Source of the DNA: Spongospora subterranea f. sp. subterranea
Lineage: Eukaryota; Endomyxa: Phytomyxea; Phytomyxea; Plasmodiophorida
NCBI GenBank assembly: GCA_049724395.1
Contig: JAUGWO010000155.1
Span: 62,001 to 126,000 of the forward strand
Direction of reading: 5' to 3'
Length of the DNA: 64,000 nt
The notes beneath the pieces are model-generated. The model was not told the DNA's origin. It was given only the letters and a program-made list of their open reading frames with translations, and searched no databases. Position 1 is the first letter of the stretch. Each line of letters opens with the position of its first letter. The position numbers were made by a program, and so were the translations under genes. Shown here piece after piece: positions 1-8,571 of this stretch.

Positions 1-68
1 GCCCCACAGTCGACAAGTCCGACTACGCGATACACATCCGTACAGTAGCTGTCGATAGTCGCTCCATC

Positions 69-95
69 TTAGGGTTTAGGGTTGGTAAAGGGTTT
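69..95 (+). repeat. short telomere-like (TTTAGGG-type) motif
   Basis: The stretch reads TTAGGGTTTAGGG followed by a degenerate GGTAAAGGGTTT. This is about two and a half units of the TTTAGGG telomere repeat known from plants, oomycetes and several protist groups. It is too short for a telomere and is not at an evident chromosome end. It may be an interstitial remnant or a telo-box-like promoter motif. Confidence 0.4.
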
Positions 96-940
96 CAGAG
101 TCTGCTAGAGTATGAGAACAAGAGCGTTCAGATCGACTGTTGTTGATTACATCCCAGACAATATTGTTTTTTGATATGTTTTTATGCTCTCCTTTATGGT
201 GTTTCGATATTGATAATTCCAGGATTGAACTCTCACCAACATCGCAGACCGATGCACCTTACGCGCACTTGCTCATCAAATCCATGTTTGACTGATAAAA
301 CTGTTGCCAGCAATTGCCTTGCTGAGGAATTGTGGTGCAGAATTCGCCATCAAGGTGTGGACAAGAGGATGTAGCAACAATATGCCTCGTACCGTTCTTC
401 AGGAAAGAGGATTTCCCTGATCATAAGGAAGCCGATCATTCAGTTCGCTGCCAGTACGCGCACAGACAAAAACACAAAACAGGATTCGATACTGTGCAAG
501 AGTCGCGGGCGCTTCCCGGGTTATTATCGACGTACATCCGGTATTCGTTATCCAGAACCTTTTGTTTCCGTCAATTATATTTCAGCGTCAACCATATTCT
601 ACGATCTGGTTTCAGGTTCTATCTTCCTATATACCAACATTTTTTCAACAATTCTGTTCCCATCTGTTCAAAATGGCAAACCTAAAATGGGCGCCAGTAG
701 CAAATCATTCTTTCGGTAGCAAATCAGTCTTTGAAACAAAACTGCCGTCTTTCCCTTGGCAGTGGGTTGGACTTCATGTTAACGTCAGAGTGATCAGCAG
801 CTTCTTTATTATAAATACAAATGCGTTTTGCCCAGATGGGCAACGATCGCAGAAAGACACAATAGATGACGAATTGTAATTGATTGTCGGGATAGAATTC
901 TGGTGCCGTCAACGTGGAAAGTTAGCGATACACTGCAGTT
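96..940. other. no supported gene
   Basis: Overlapping open frames of 60-117 codons exist on both strands, but none shows a recognisable domain, consistent splice sites or a biased composition. I see no repeat or RNA gene here. Confidence 0.4.
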
Positions 941-943
941 ACA

Positions 944-1518
944 ATGACTGGTTTTGCCGGCCGTCGGCCGATCCGCCGAAGTCCGTCCACTCACGAAACA
1001 GGCAGCATTGCAACTTTCTTGTCCAACGAAGCAGCCGATTTCACCGTCCCAGCAACTGCTGATCGTTTAGCTGATGATCCTCAAAGTCGAGTTTTGCACA
1101 GGATGCGGATATGCTCACAGGTCTCAGTTGTGAACCTTACCAAAGTTTGTTGTCGCTGATCACCTTGTTGTCGGTCAAGGTTTGCTGAGCTCGCTTCAAC
1201 CATTGTCGAACGACACCCGGAAATCGAAATCATTGCGAACCACATACCTCCCCGAATGAGTTAGAGAGTCAAGAATCACTCGTATAACGTATCTGACGGA
1301 TTTCAATAGAGTCGTTTGAAATCATCTGCGATGATGTTCTCATATATTCTAAGCTAGAGTCTGGGCAATTCCCGACAATAGAAGACGTGGAAATGGGAAT
1401 GTCCAGATTGCAATCAGCTTATGAACTTCGCAAGTGGAGGCAACTAGCAATTGCAGCTCTATCTGCAGTCGTAATATGCTCTGCTGTTGTACTTTTTCGT
1501 CGCCCACTACGATCATGA
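944..1518 (+). CDS. hypothetical tail-anchored membrane protein (3' exon clear, 5' exons uncertain)
   Basis: The clear part is the last exon, about 1310-1518, preceded by TTTCAATAG and ending in TGA. It encodes an acidic helix-rich stretch, then KWRQLAIAALSAVVICSAVV and a short basic end FRRPLRS. That is a single C-terminal hydrophobic segment with a positively charged tip, as in tail-anchored proteins of the ER, mitochondria or peroxisomes. A polyadenylation-like AATAAA follows at 1542-1547. An upstream frame from ATG 944 (59 codons to a GT at 1121) and a piece reading ELASTIVERHPEIEII near 1185 may be earlier exons, but I could not join them in phase. No family is recognised. Confidence 0.35.
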
Positions 1519-1689
1519 GTAAAAACTTTTTTTATTTATTCAATAAAAGAGGTTTAATCAATTAGAATCATGAGCGGTATCCCGGGAAGATGTTGTTAGT
1601 CTCAGTTGTGAAGCCGCCACGATTTATGTTTTAGTTGTAATGATGTTCAAAAGAATTTCACCTCGGACAAACGGGTCAGGTTCCTCGAT

Positions 1690-2492
1690 CAAAGTCTGCT
1701 CTTGGTCGGCTGACATGCTAGGACAGGTTCAATGAATAACTTTCGATGTTGTTTCGAACAATCTAAATACCTGGTACAAAGGCCGCCTACCTGGTTCACC
1801 AATAAACTTAAATCGGTGTCGACCAATGAATGGCGAGCATGTTCCACCACAACGCGAAGATGTTTGGCATATTCATGGCAATCATTTGCCATTTGACGAG
1901 CCACATTAACGATGCTTTTTTTCATTTCTATCACGGCTTCAGAATTCTGTTGCGCAATTTCTGTCAGCTGAATTTGTAAAAGAGATTAGCCATCCATTCT
2001 ACATTCACAACGCTTTCTTGTCGAGGCTCAATATTAACAGTCAGCATTGATTTATCAGCCAGAGACTTTGCTGATATAGGTCGTAATGACTCGATGAAGA
2101 TTCCACGATCAACGCTCATGTCCACAATTTTGCAAAGCGTTCCGACCTGCAGAAAATTAGACCTCAGGTTTAAACTTATTCATTACGCTTTCTACTTGAT
2201 ATATGTCATTGATGTGCGGAATATCTACAAATTGTGATGCGATCATATCACGATCGATAGAATGAGGCATCGGAATGGCCGGTATCCGGCACTTTATACC
2301 GTTGACCATGGCGTACCTGATTCTGCGCTCTCCCAGAACACCAGGAGGAGGGCGAACGAGAAACGCTCCGATCATAGAGTGATTCTGAAGATGCATATCC
2401 GTTGCGATTTTGTTATACAAGGATTCTGCAATGTATATGATCAGGCGATTACGGATAGCAGAAACCGTTATGGTGAAGAGCAGTCTGACCAT
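1690..2492 (-). CDS. hypothetical protein, four exons
   Basis: Three exons join in phase 0: 2492-2196, 2146-2003 and 1946-1791, with introns of 49 and 56 nt carrying good GT and AG ends. A last exon probably lies between 1719 and 1680. Reading through the first intron hits an in-frame TAA, which supports the splice. The protein starts with a hydrophobic run (LLFTITVSAIRNRLIIYIAE), continues with a Pro/Arg-rich turn and ends in helical segments such as VNVARQMANDCHEYAKHLRV. I do not recognise the family. The first hydrophobic part could belong to a structured domain rather than a membrane span. The start codon is the first ATG of the open frame and is not otherwise supported. Confidence 0.4.
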
Positions 2493-2499
2493 GGATTTT

Positions 2500-3130
2500 C
2501 AGTTGAACAGTGAGCCCTGGGAGAAGCGGTCTATGCGCTAAAGGTAGGGCAACGACATGGGATGGTGTCGGACTCGAATTAACCTGGCCAATGGCAGATG
2601 AGAAGACTGTGGGCATCCTTGAAACCACTTACCTCAGTCGTCATTGAGCGTCTCATACAGGAGCGGCGTAATATGGGAGTTGCTCTTAATTGCGACCGCG
2701 GCATTCGGCGAGGAAGCACGTGAATAGTAGGAGCCGCTACGTCCGGTTTAAAACCAATTCGTTGAATTATATATGATAACAAACCGGGTCGGAAAGGCGG
2801 CGTTCGCAAGAACGTCTTACGGACAGTACCCGAAATTGGCGACATGTTCATGCGAATGACCATTTGATGATCTGGTGATGACGATAACAGGTGTTTGAAC
2901 AATACGAAAATGAGTCACAGACCAGGACTGGAAGGAGCGAGACTGTAGTGACTGACCACTCTAGAACATCGACACGATACACATGACATTGGGCAGTCAA
3001 ATGACGAACTGACGGATCACGTGGGAAACGGAAACAGGACGACTTGCTCAAGCGAGGGGTCGTTAGACAGGGGCAACATTAGACAGTCAAGTCATGAACG
3101 GCGCCGTAACGCAACAGGAACTCAGTGACA
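2500..3130. other. no supported gene
   Basis: Only short frames lacking domain signatures are present. Nothing repetitive is seen until the tandem array that begins at 3135. Confidence 0.35.
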
Positions 3131-3134
3131 TTGA

Positions 3135-3299
3135 CACTTCTGCATCGCCAGACATTGCTTGGCACTTCTGCCTCGCCAGACATTGCTTGGCACTTCTGCA
3201 TCGCCAGACATTGCTTGGCATTTTTGCATCGCCAGACATTGCTTGGCACTTCTGCATCGCCAGACATTGCTTGGCACTTCTGCATCGCCAGACATTGCT
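3135..3299 (+). repeat. 28-bp tandem repeat, six copies
   Basis: The unit begins CACTTCTGCATCGCCAGACA and is 28 bp long. It is repeated head to tail six times (the last copy is cut to 25 bp), with single-base variants such as CTGCCTCG in copy 2 and CATTTTTG in copy 4. Because 28 is not a multiple of three, every reading frame stays open with an 84-bp period, which explains the many overlapping open frames here. There are no unique spacers, so this is a minisatellite and not a CRISPR array. Confidence 0.95.
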
Positions 3300-3587
3300 G
3301 TTCGAAAATCCAACCTGCAATGGCTGCCAATGTCCCCTTAGATAGTACAGCATAAATGCGAGCGCTATCGATTGAAATTAGGATCGTAGGCAAAACACTG
3401 AATTCTAAAGACGTTTTGTGCTCCAGATGAATCAAATATATGTAAATTCATATTTGAAAGGTGGGATGAATCGATCCAGACGACTTCACATGAGAGGCAA
3501 AAATATCCGGTTCTTATCTGAGTTGATTGAGGCAAAACTGGATTCGCATTGTGATAAAATGATATAAATGGATATTGGATTTAATAG

Positions 3588-5155
3588 CTATAGCTTGCTA
3601 GAGGGAGGTCGAAGTAATGGCAAAAGCGCTAATAGCGACGGGATTGGATAGCGTCGACAAACGGCGACCAATATTGCAAAATAGACAAACGTTGGAACAG
3701 GAACAGGCAAATATCGCATTCCCTCGTCAACCTGCTTCAACGCCAATCGTAAACGCGCTCGAAACATCTCTGGAACCAGATGAATCAATGTAGCGCGTAT
3801 CAACGTGGCCGACGAGCTCCATATTGCAACATCGTCATCAATATCTTGCTCTTCATCTTCAGCTGGTTCTGTTTCCGCCCATGACGGCAATTCTACCTGA
3901 AGCGCTCCTTTGAACACGGAAAGGAAAACGAATGACAAAATGAAGCATGTCAAACAAAACATGAGGTTTCAACTAACACTCAGGTGCAAAGCATGGAAAA
4001 CAAAACGGATTTGAATCCCTAGATATATGTGCAAAAACGTTCTGCCCAGTAAAATAACTGGAAGTTAATCGAGCCTCATTTAGTCTCCAAAGCGTTAAAT
4101 GAGCCAAACCCAAACCCGAAACAAATGTACAAAGCCGTGACGTCAGGAACCAGCGAATACCTTTGACAGCAAATCAGGTTTGCGCTGATGAATCCTGATG
4201 AAATCCTGAATGGACGCAGAACCGAACCTGTTTTGATCGGCAGACAATTTGAACAAGGATTGAAATTCCTGGTTGGTTCGACCCAAAGCATCCATCAGTG
4301 CCTGACTGCAGATCAGCGCCCTGACAGGTGATTCTTCCCGCGATATTCCTGGCAGACGGAGGCCGAAATGTCGCTGTAACGTTAACCTACGCCAGGGAAG
4401 CGTTGGGGACAAGCAAGATGACTGACAAAACAGCAAGGAATATACCTGGCAATTAGGTCGAAGACCTGGATAAGATTATAGTCTTGCCCGACCATGAGTT
4501 CTAGTTGAGCGACAAATGCTGCTCGCTCTTCATCGGATAAATTGGGACGTAGGACCTACATAGAATGCGTCAACGTATAGCACAACGACTGCAGAAAACG
4601 GTCTGAAATCGATAAAAGATCACTGTGTCGCGCACACACACAGTCGACTAAGTAGAAACGGGCCAAATAACAACAACATTTTGGGATTGGGAGGCAATAG
4701 TCGAGTCGGATATGCGATCAAACACTGTTTTGAGTGACCACAGAAAGTTGAGTGTGTGTAGCTTAGGACCAAGCGTGACCATACCAGAGGAGTTCTAGAG
4801 CGGGTTAGCAATCGGACGCTGGGCAGTAATCGAGCTTTATTTGGGCCAATATGGAGCGCCATTTTATTACTAACTACGGCCGCCTAAAATTTTCATTTTA
4901 AAAACACTTCGTTGAGAGCAGCGAATGCCGCAAACTTACGATGTGGTCGTATTGATGTTGTGTTAAAGTACGGGCGAATCGATAAAATGCTCCTGGAGTT
5001 GACACTAGAATTAGATCGCCCGGGCGAATTCGTTCTAGACACGGTTCGGCAGCCAGCTCCTCCGCGTTCAGAACATCACGGTCAAGGGATAGGCTGGCTG
5101 GCGACACAACACGCACCACAGCCTGGGTTAAATCATGTAGATCGACGTTGGGCAT
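3588..5155 (-). CDS. permuted papain-like amidase (YiiX/YebB-like, peptidase C92 type) with C-terminal hydrophobic segment
   Basis: Five exons can be joined in phase: 5155-4940, 4883-4785, 4555-4446, 4386-4161 and 3896-3588, giving about 319 residues. Exon 1 ends with the family signature IRPGDLILVSTPGAFYRFAR followed by QYDHI, which supplies the histidine of the permuted NlpC/P60-papain fold. Exon 2 gives ALHIGPNKARLLP and exon 4 gives the cysteine motif ALICSQALMDAL. In this family the His comes before the Cys, the reverse of classical papain. The last exon is acidic and then ends in a hydrophobic stretch (VPTFVYFAILVAV plus a second Leu-rich run), so the enzyme may be membrane attached. 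Likely substrates are amide bonds of peptides or lipids; the actual substrate cannot be told. The long last intron (264 nt) could hide a small exon. Confidence 0.75.
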
Positions 5156-5464
5156 AGGACCGCTTCTAAATCCCAGGACGGGTTGGCACAATTACCGGTA
5201 TTTAAGTGGAAAAGCGGCACCAGGCCGCCAAGAGTGCAGTGTTTCTGCGTGTAGTGTCTGTAGGCTTTGGCGCCATGAAGCTGGCCCCATGAAACTGGGG
5301 ATGCTCGAGCATATGGAAAACGCCAATTTAGAAAAACTAAAATTACGACCAAGTAGTATGCGGTTTCATTTTGCAAGCTGTCCACCAGTTATCTGTCAAA
5401 TAGCCATGACAAGGACTCTGGTGGCAAAATCCTGACGAGGGGCGAAGGCAGGGCGACGAAAGCG

Positions 5465-5677
5465 TTGACATGGTCACCCCGCTTGAACTTGAATGTCGGT
5501 GAATGGCACCGAGTTGCGTATAACAACTTTGCCCCAACTATCCAGGAAAAAACTTGTTCGCTTATCACTACCACACCGGATGAAGCTCCTGTAATCCAGG
5601 CTCACCGGAAGCTGCATCGTACATTGGCGACAAAGTCCACGGATTCCACGTATCATACGAATTTTGTGTGGGATTGA
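5465..5677 (+). CDS. possible 3' exon of a small hypothetical protein
   Basis: This open frame ends in a TGA and is followed at 5761 by TAATAAACTT, a possible polyadenylation signal. It contains TTTPDEAPVIQAHRKLHRTL and ends DSTYHTNFVWD, a tail reminiscent of small microtubule-associated axonemal proteins. That likeness is weak. Upstream sequence from about 5276 may hold earlier exons. It is divergent from, and very close to, the start of the amidase gene at 5155. It could equally be noncoding. Confidence 0.25.
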   Translation: MTWSPRLNLNVGEWHRVAYNNFAPTIQEKTCSLITTTPDEAPVIQAHRKLHRTLATKSTDSTYHTNFVWD

Positions 5678-5815
5678 TGATGAATCGCGAGAAGAATTTC
5701 GAGGGTGTTTTCTGTGTTTACAATTCTCTTCTTAATTTTGATACGCCACGATTGGAAAAATAATAAACTTAATTGTGTATTACGAAATATTTTGTGAAAA
5801 TATCTTGTTTGCTCT

Positions 5816-6135
5816 TTAGAGCGCAAGAATGATGACGGTCAGAGAACAGACGGGAGATGCAGATTTGGGATGTAATTATAGAGATAGAAAGAAAAACATC
5901 GAGATTGCTTACAAGGACCTGATGGGGAATCGGAGATGGGCACATGTTCGCTGTTATCCATTAGAAAAGAGTTAATATTCAACATCACCAGGTCGTTGTA
6001 AACAATTTCGATGTCCTCTATTACATATTCTTCTTCCATCACTGTAAATACATCCTGAATCTGCATCTCCGTCTGTTCTCTGACCGTCATCATTTCAATG
6101 AATTTCTGCATTTTTTGTACATTCTTGCGCTCTAA
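5816..6135. repeat. inverted duplication of a coding segment
   Basis: The sequence at 5816-5866 (GAGCGCAAGAATGATGACGG onward) is repeated in reverse complement at 6056-6135. The right arm carries about 27-30 extra bases that the left arm lacks. The arms flank the small minus-strand frame at 5839-6111. The left arm is therefore a partial, deleted copy of the right arm. Confidence 0.85.
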
Positions 6136-6340
6136 CCACGCCCCGCACTACAACTGGAATCGCATTCTCAATGATCTTGTTATGCTTATAAAATTGATAC
6201 GACTTCGCCACATCATCTTGTCCTTTGATGACTGCTGGTACTATACGAGGTTTCATCAAAGGTGAATTGATCAGAGTCTGTCGAACTATCTGCCGAACTA
6301 ATACCTCCTGGAAGATCGGCGTAACGCATGCTTACTCTTA
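5839..6340 (-). CDS. hypothetical protein, partial
   Basis: Minus-strand exons are suggested by an open stretch around 6300-6140 containing KPRIVPAVIKGQDDVAKSYQ and a second around 6111-5915 containing VFTVMEEEYVIEDIEIVYND. Both are charged and look coding. The linking intron and the true ends are not resolved. The 3' part of the frame overlaps the inverted duplication described for 5816-6135, so it may be a decayed gene. No family is recognised. Confidence 0.3.
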
Positions 6341-6836
6341 TTCCAACGTTTGAAAGACAAAGGATTTTCCTTTCGATACTTAGCTAACATCTTCTCCGTT
6401 ATCATATTAACCGACGCGACCCCATTGCTAGACCGATCAAACCTCCCGTTTATTATTCCTTTCTTCCCTTCAGAATTACAGCAGGATCTGCAAGAGTTGG
6501 TAAAGCTACTGGATCGCCACCCATGGACGCAGAAAGCTTAACTACAAATCCTACTGGTCTATAAAAAGAACTCGAACGTGCTAGCACTAAGCAGTTCATC
6601 GAATATCTCGACAGAACAAGCCCTGGTAATTCGAAACAACGCATGAAGCAACTTCGCAATTAGGAATAATAAACGGGGGTAATCGTTTGATCGGTCTACT
6701 CGTCGGTTAATATTAATAATGGAGAAGATGTTAGCTAGGCATCGATAGAAAAATCCTCTGTCTTTCAACCTTTGAAATTAAAGTAACCATGCAGTACCTC
6801 GGTCTTTTGTAGAGGTATTAGTTCGACGAACTAGGT
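6283..6836. repeat. large imperfect inverted repeat (foldback)
   Basis: The left arm 6283-6470 and right arm 6650-6836 are reverse complements with many mismatches. Matching stretches include TTAGCTAACATCTTCTCC near 6380 and its complement near 6730, and CGAACTAATACCTC at 6293 and its complement near 6815. About 180 bp lies between the arms. This fits a foldback element or two copies of an element inserted head to head. The right arm abuts the reverse-transcriptase relic at 6831. Confidence 0.75.
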
Positions 6837-7324
6837 TGGGTGCGAAGAGTGTGGAGGAAGATACTGAAATGTGCTTATTGATTTGGCGTAAGATTTAAAC
6901 GAAATGACTCCTTCGTAGGATTTCAGGATTGTCAGGTCCAGGAAATCGACTTGTTCAGTTGAAAAGTTCCAGGTGAGATCTGTTTTGAATTGCTGAGATA
7001 CATTTCTACGGGTCTCTCCAGTCCTAGCATTCCAATTTTTTTCCTGAGCTGCAAGACCAGCATCTATTGTCAATACACTCATCTTCGAACATTCCTCATA
7101 TAAAATAGGATTGCATTGCTTTAGATCAGCTTTTTGATCAGACAGCGGTTCCAGATGACACGATAAAAAACGATCGTCGGAGTCCGAGCCCCAATGTACT
7201 TGGGAAAACAATCTTTCATATTCGGGGAATTCCGGTGATAGGCCAATTCGCTATGATCCTGACCACGTATCATTTTGACCTCACCGAGATATTCACTTCG
7301 ACTTGATCTGATTCTTAATTTCAA
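6831..7324 (-). pseudogene. decayed retroelement reverse-transcriptase fragment
   Basis: The frame 7211-6831 contains QVDFLDLTILKSYEGVISFK and SISTFQYLPPHSSHP. This is the pattern seen downstream of the reverse-transcriptase catalytic core in many retroelements (F-L-D-L-T, then a Lys/Tyr-rich loop, then a Y-L-P-S-HP motif). An overlapping frame, 7324-7121, continues upstream in another phase, implying a frameshift. No YxDD core is visible, so only a relic remains. Assignment to a named retroelement class is not possible from this fragment. Confidence 0.5.
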
Positions 7325-7621
7325 CGAAGAGGGTTTTCGAGACCCAGAACCGATGTTTGGCAGTCAACGAGATGCCCTCGACGATGACTGGCTCCAAGTC
7401 TGATAACGTGACCGCCCAGTGTAACGACAGTAACGACCGACGACAATTTGGTCGGTCACAGACTTGGTATCGTGAATCCCTGCATGAGTTGACGGGCGCG
7501 GACTCCGTTCTGCTGGCGCATTCCCTAAGAACCGTCTCGCGCCTGCAATTCCCGTGATAGCCAAAGCGATTCGCATTTCGCCACGAAAGCTTGGCGCTAT
7601 TGATTGAGGCAACGTTTATTG

Positions 7622-8492
7622 ATGCAGTTCGCCCGGCCACCAATGGTGAACCATGAACCTGTCGCTTCACAATCGATGGCGGCACCGTTGGCTGAAGTGA
7701 CCATCGCCTCGGAGGGTGAAGCCCCGCTACCGTCGAAACCGTGCCTACGTGCCGTGGAGAGCCTCCTAGCGAACACGAACGGCGATTATTTTTCGCGCCC
7801 CGTTGACTGGAATGAGATGCAGATCCCAGAGTACCCAAAAATCGTGAAATCCCCAATGGACTTAGGGACTATCAAGTCCCGATTGGATTCGGCGTGGTAT
7901 TCCAGTTTCGCTGCGTTCGCAGCTGACGTGCAATTGGTCTGGGACAATGCCAAACTGTTTAACGAGCCTGGCTCGGAAGTTCATGAAGCGGCCATCCAGA
8001 TGGAGGATATCTGGAGCAGGAAAAAAATGCACCTCAAGAAGATGGCCACGAAGATGGGAAAGGAAACCCCAATCTCAATACCGTTAGCTAAAGCCATATC
8101 TGTACAACCGAAACGGTCTACCCCTTCCAGGAACCCGGCTCGTGACGTAACAAGTATCAAGAAGCAGAGAATAGAACCTTATCCGGTCTGTCAAAACCAA
8201 ACCGATTTCAAACGGAAAACCCAAAGAAGAGGACGGCGATAGGATTGAGGCCGCCATAGCCTCGAGAAAATTGGTAATTGAAGAACTCCGATCGCTAAGC
8301 GCGGCAGCATCGTCAAATCCAGCCACCAAAGACGCCGCCGCTATCAGGGCCCGAGAACTGGATATAGAGGAACTCAGAATCAGGTGTAGAGAGGCCGAGA
8401 CCACAGCCAGGGCTGAGCTTGCGAAAAAAATGCTCGACCAAGGATTAAACATACACGAAATTACGGAAGCGATGGATCATATATTTTCATAA
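7622..8492 (+). CDS. bromodomain protein
   Basis: Two exons, 7622-8153 and 8227-8492, are joined by a 73-nt intron (GTATCAAG to CCCAAAG) in phase 1, giving 265 residues. Bromodomains bind acetyl-lysine on histones. The domain covers about residues 35-135 and shows FSRPVDWNEMQIPEYPKIVK, the hallmark PMDLGTIKSRLD and VWDNAKLFNEPGSEVHEAA, where the Asn of NAKLFNEPGS is the acetyl-lysine contact. A basic linker and a charged coiled-coil tail (VIEELRSL to AMDHIFS) follow. The tail sits where BET proteins carry an ET domain but does not look like one. Without the intron the frame stops at a TAG near 8240. The ATG at 7622 is chosen because the frame is closed by a TGA just upstream. It is probably a nuclear chromatin reader. 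Confidence 0.85.
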
Positions 8493-8571
8493 TATAACGA
8501 AATTATTGTAATTGTAAATCAGGGAAGTTGTTAAATCGATTGTCAAACCCAAATATTATTATATATTATGT

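Noticed and set aside
69-95. A chromosome end
   Set aside because: Only about two degenerate telomere-like units are present and unique sequence precedes them.
2147-2162. A 16-nt intron in the first hypothetical minus-strand gene
   Set aside because: A 49-nt intron (2195-2147) uses a better donor and stays in phase.
2515-2590. A tRNA-like stretch (GGACTCGAATTAACC)
   Set aside because: No cloverleaf with matching acceptor and anticodon stems could be formed by eye.
3135-3299. 28-bp repeats as a CRISPR array
   Set aside because: Copies are directly adjacent with no unique spacers, and the DNA is eukaryotic.
7293-7856. A 187-codon minus-strand frame over the bromodomain gene start
   Set aside because: It overlaps the well-supported bromodomain exon and has no domain of its own.
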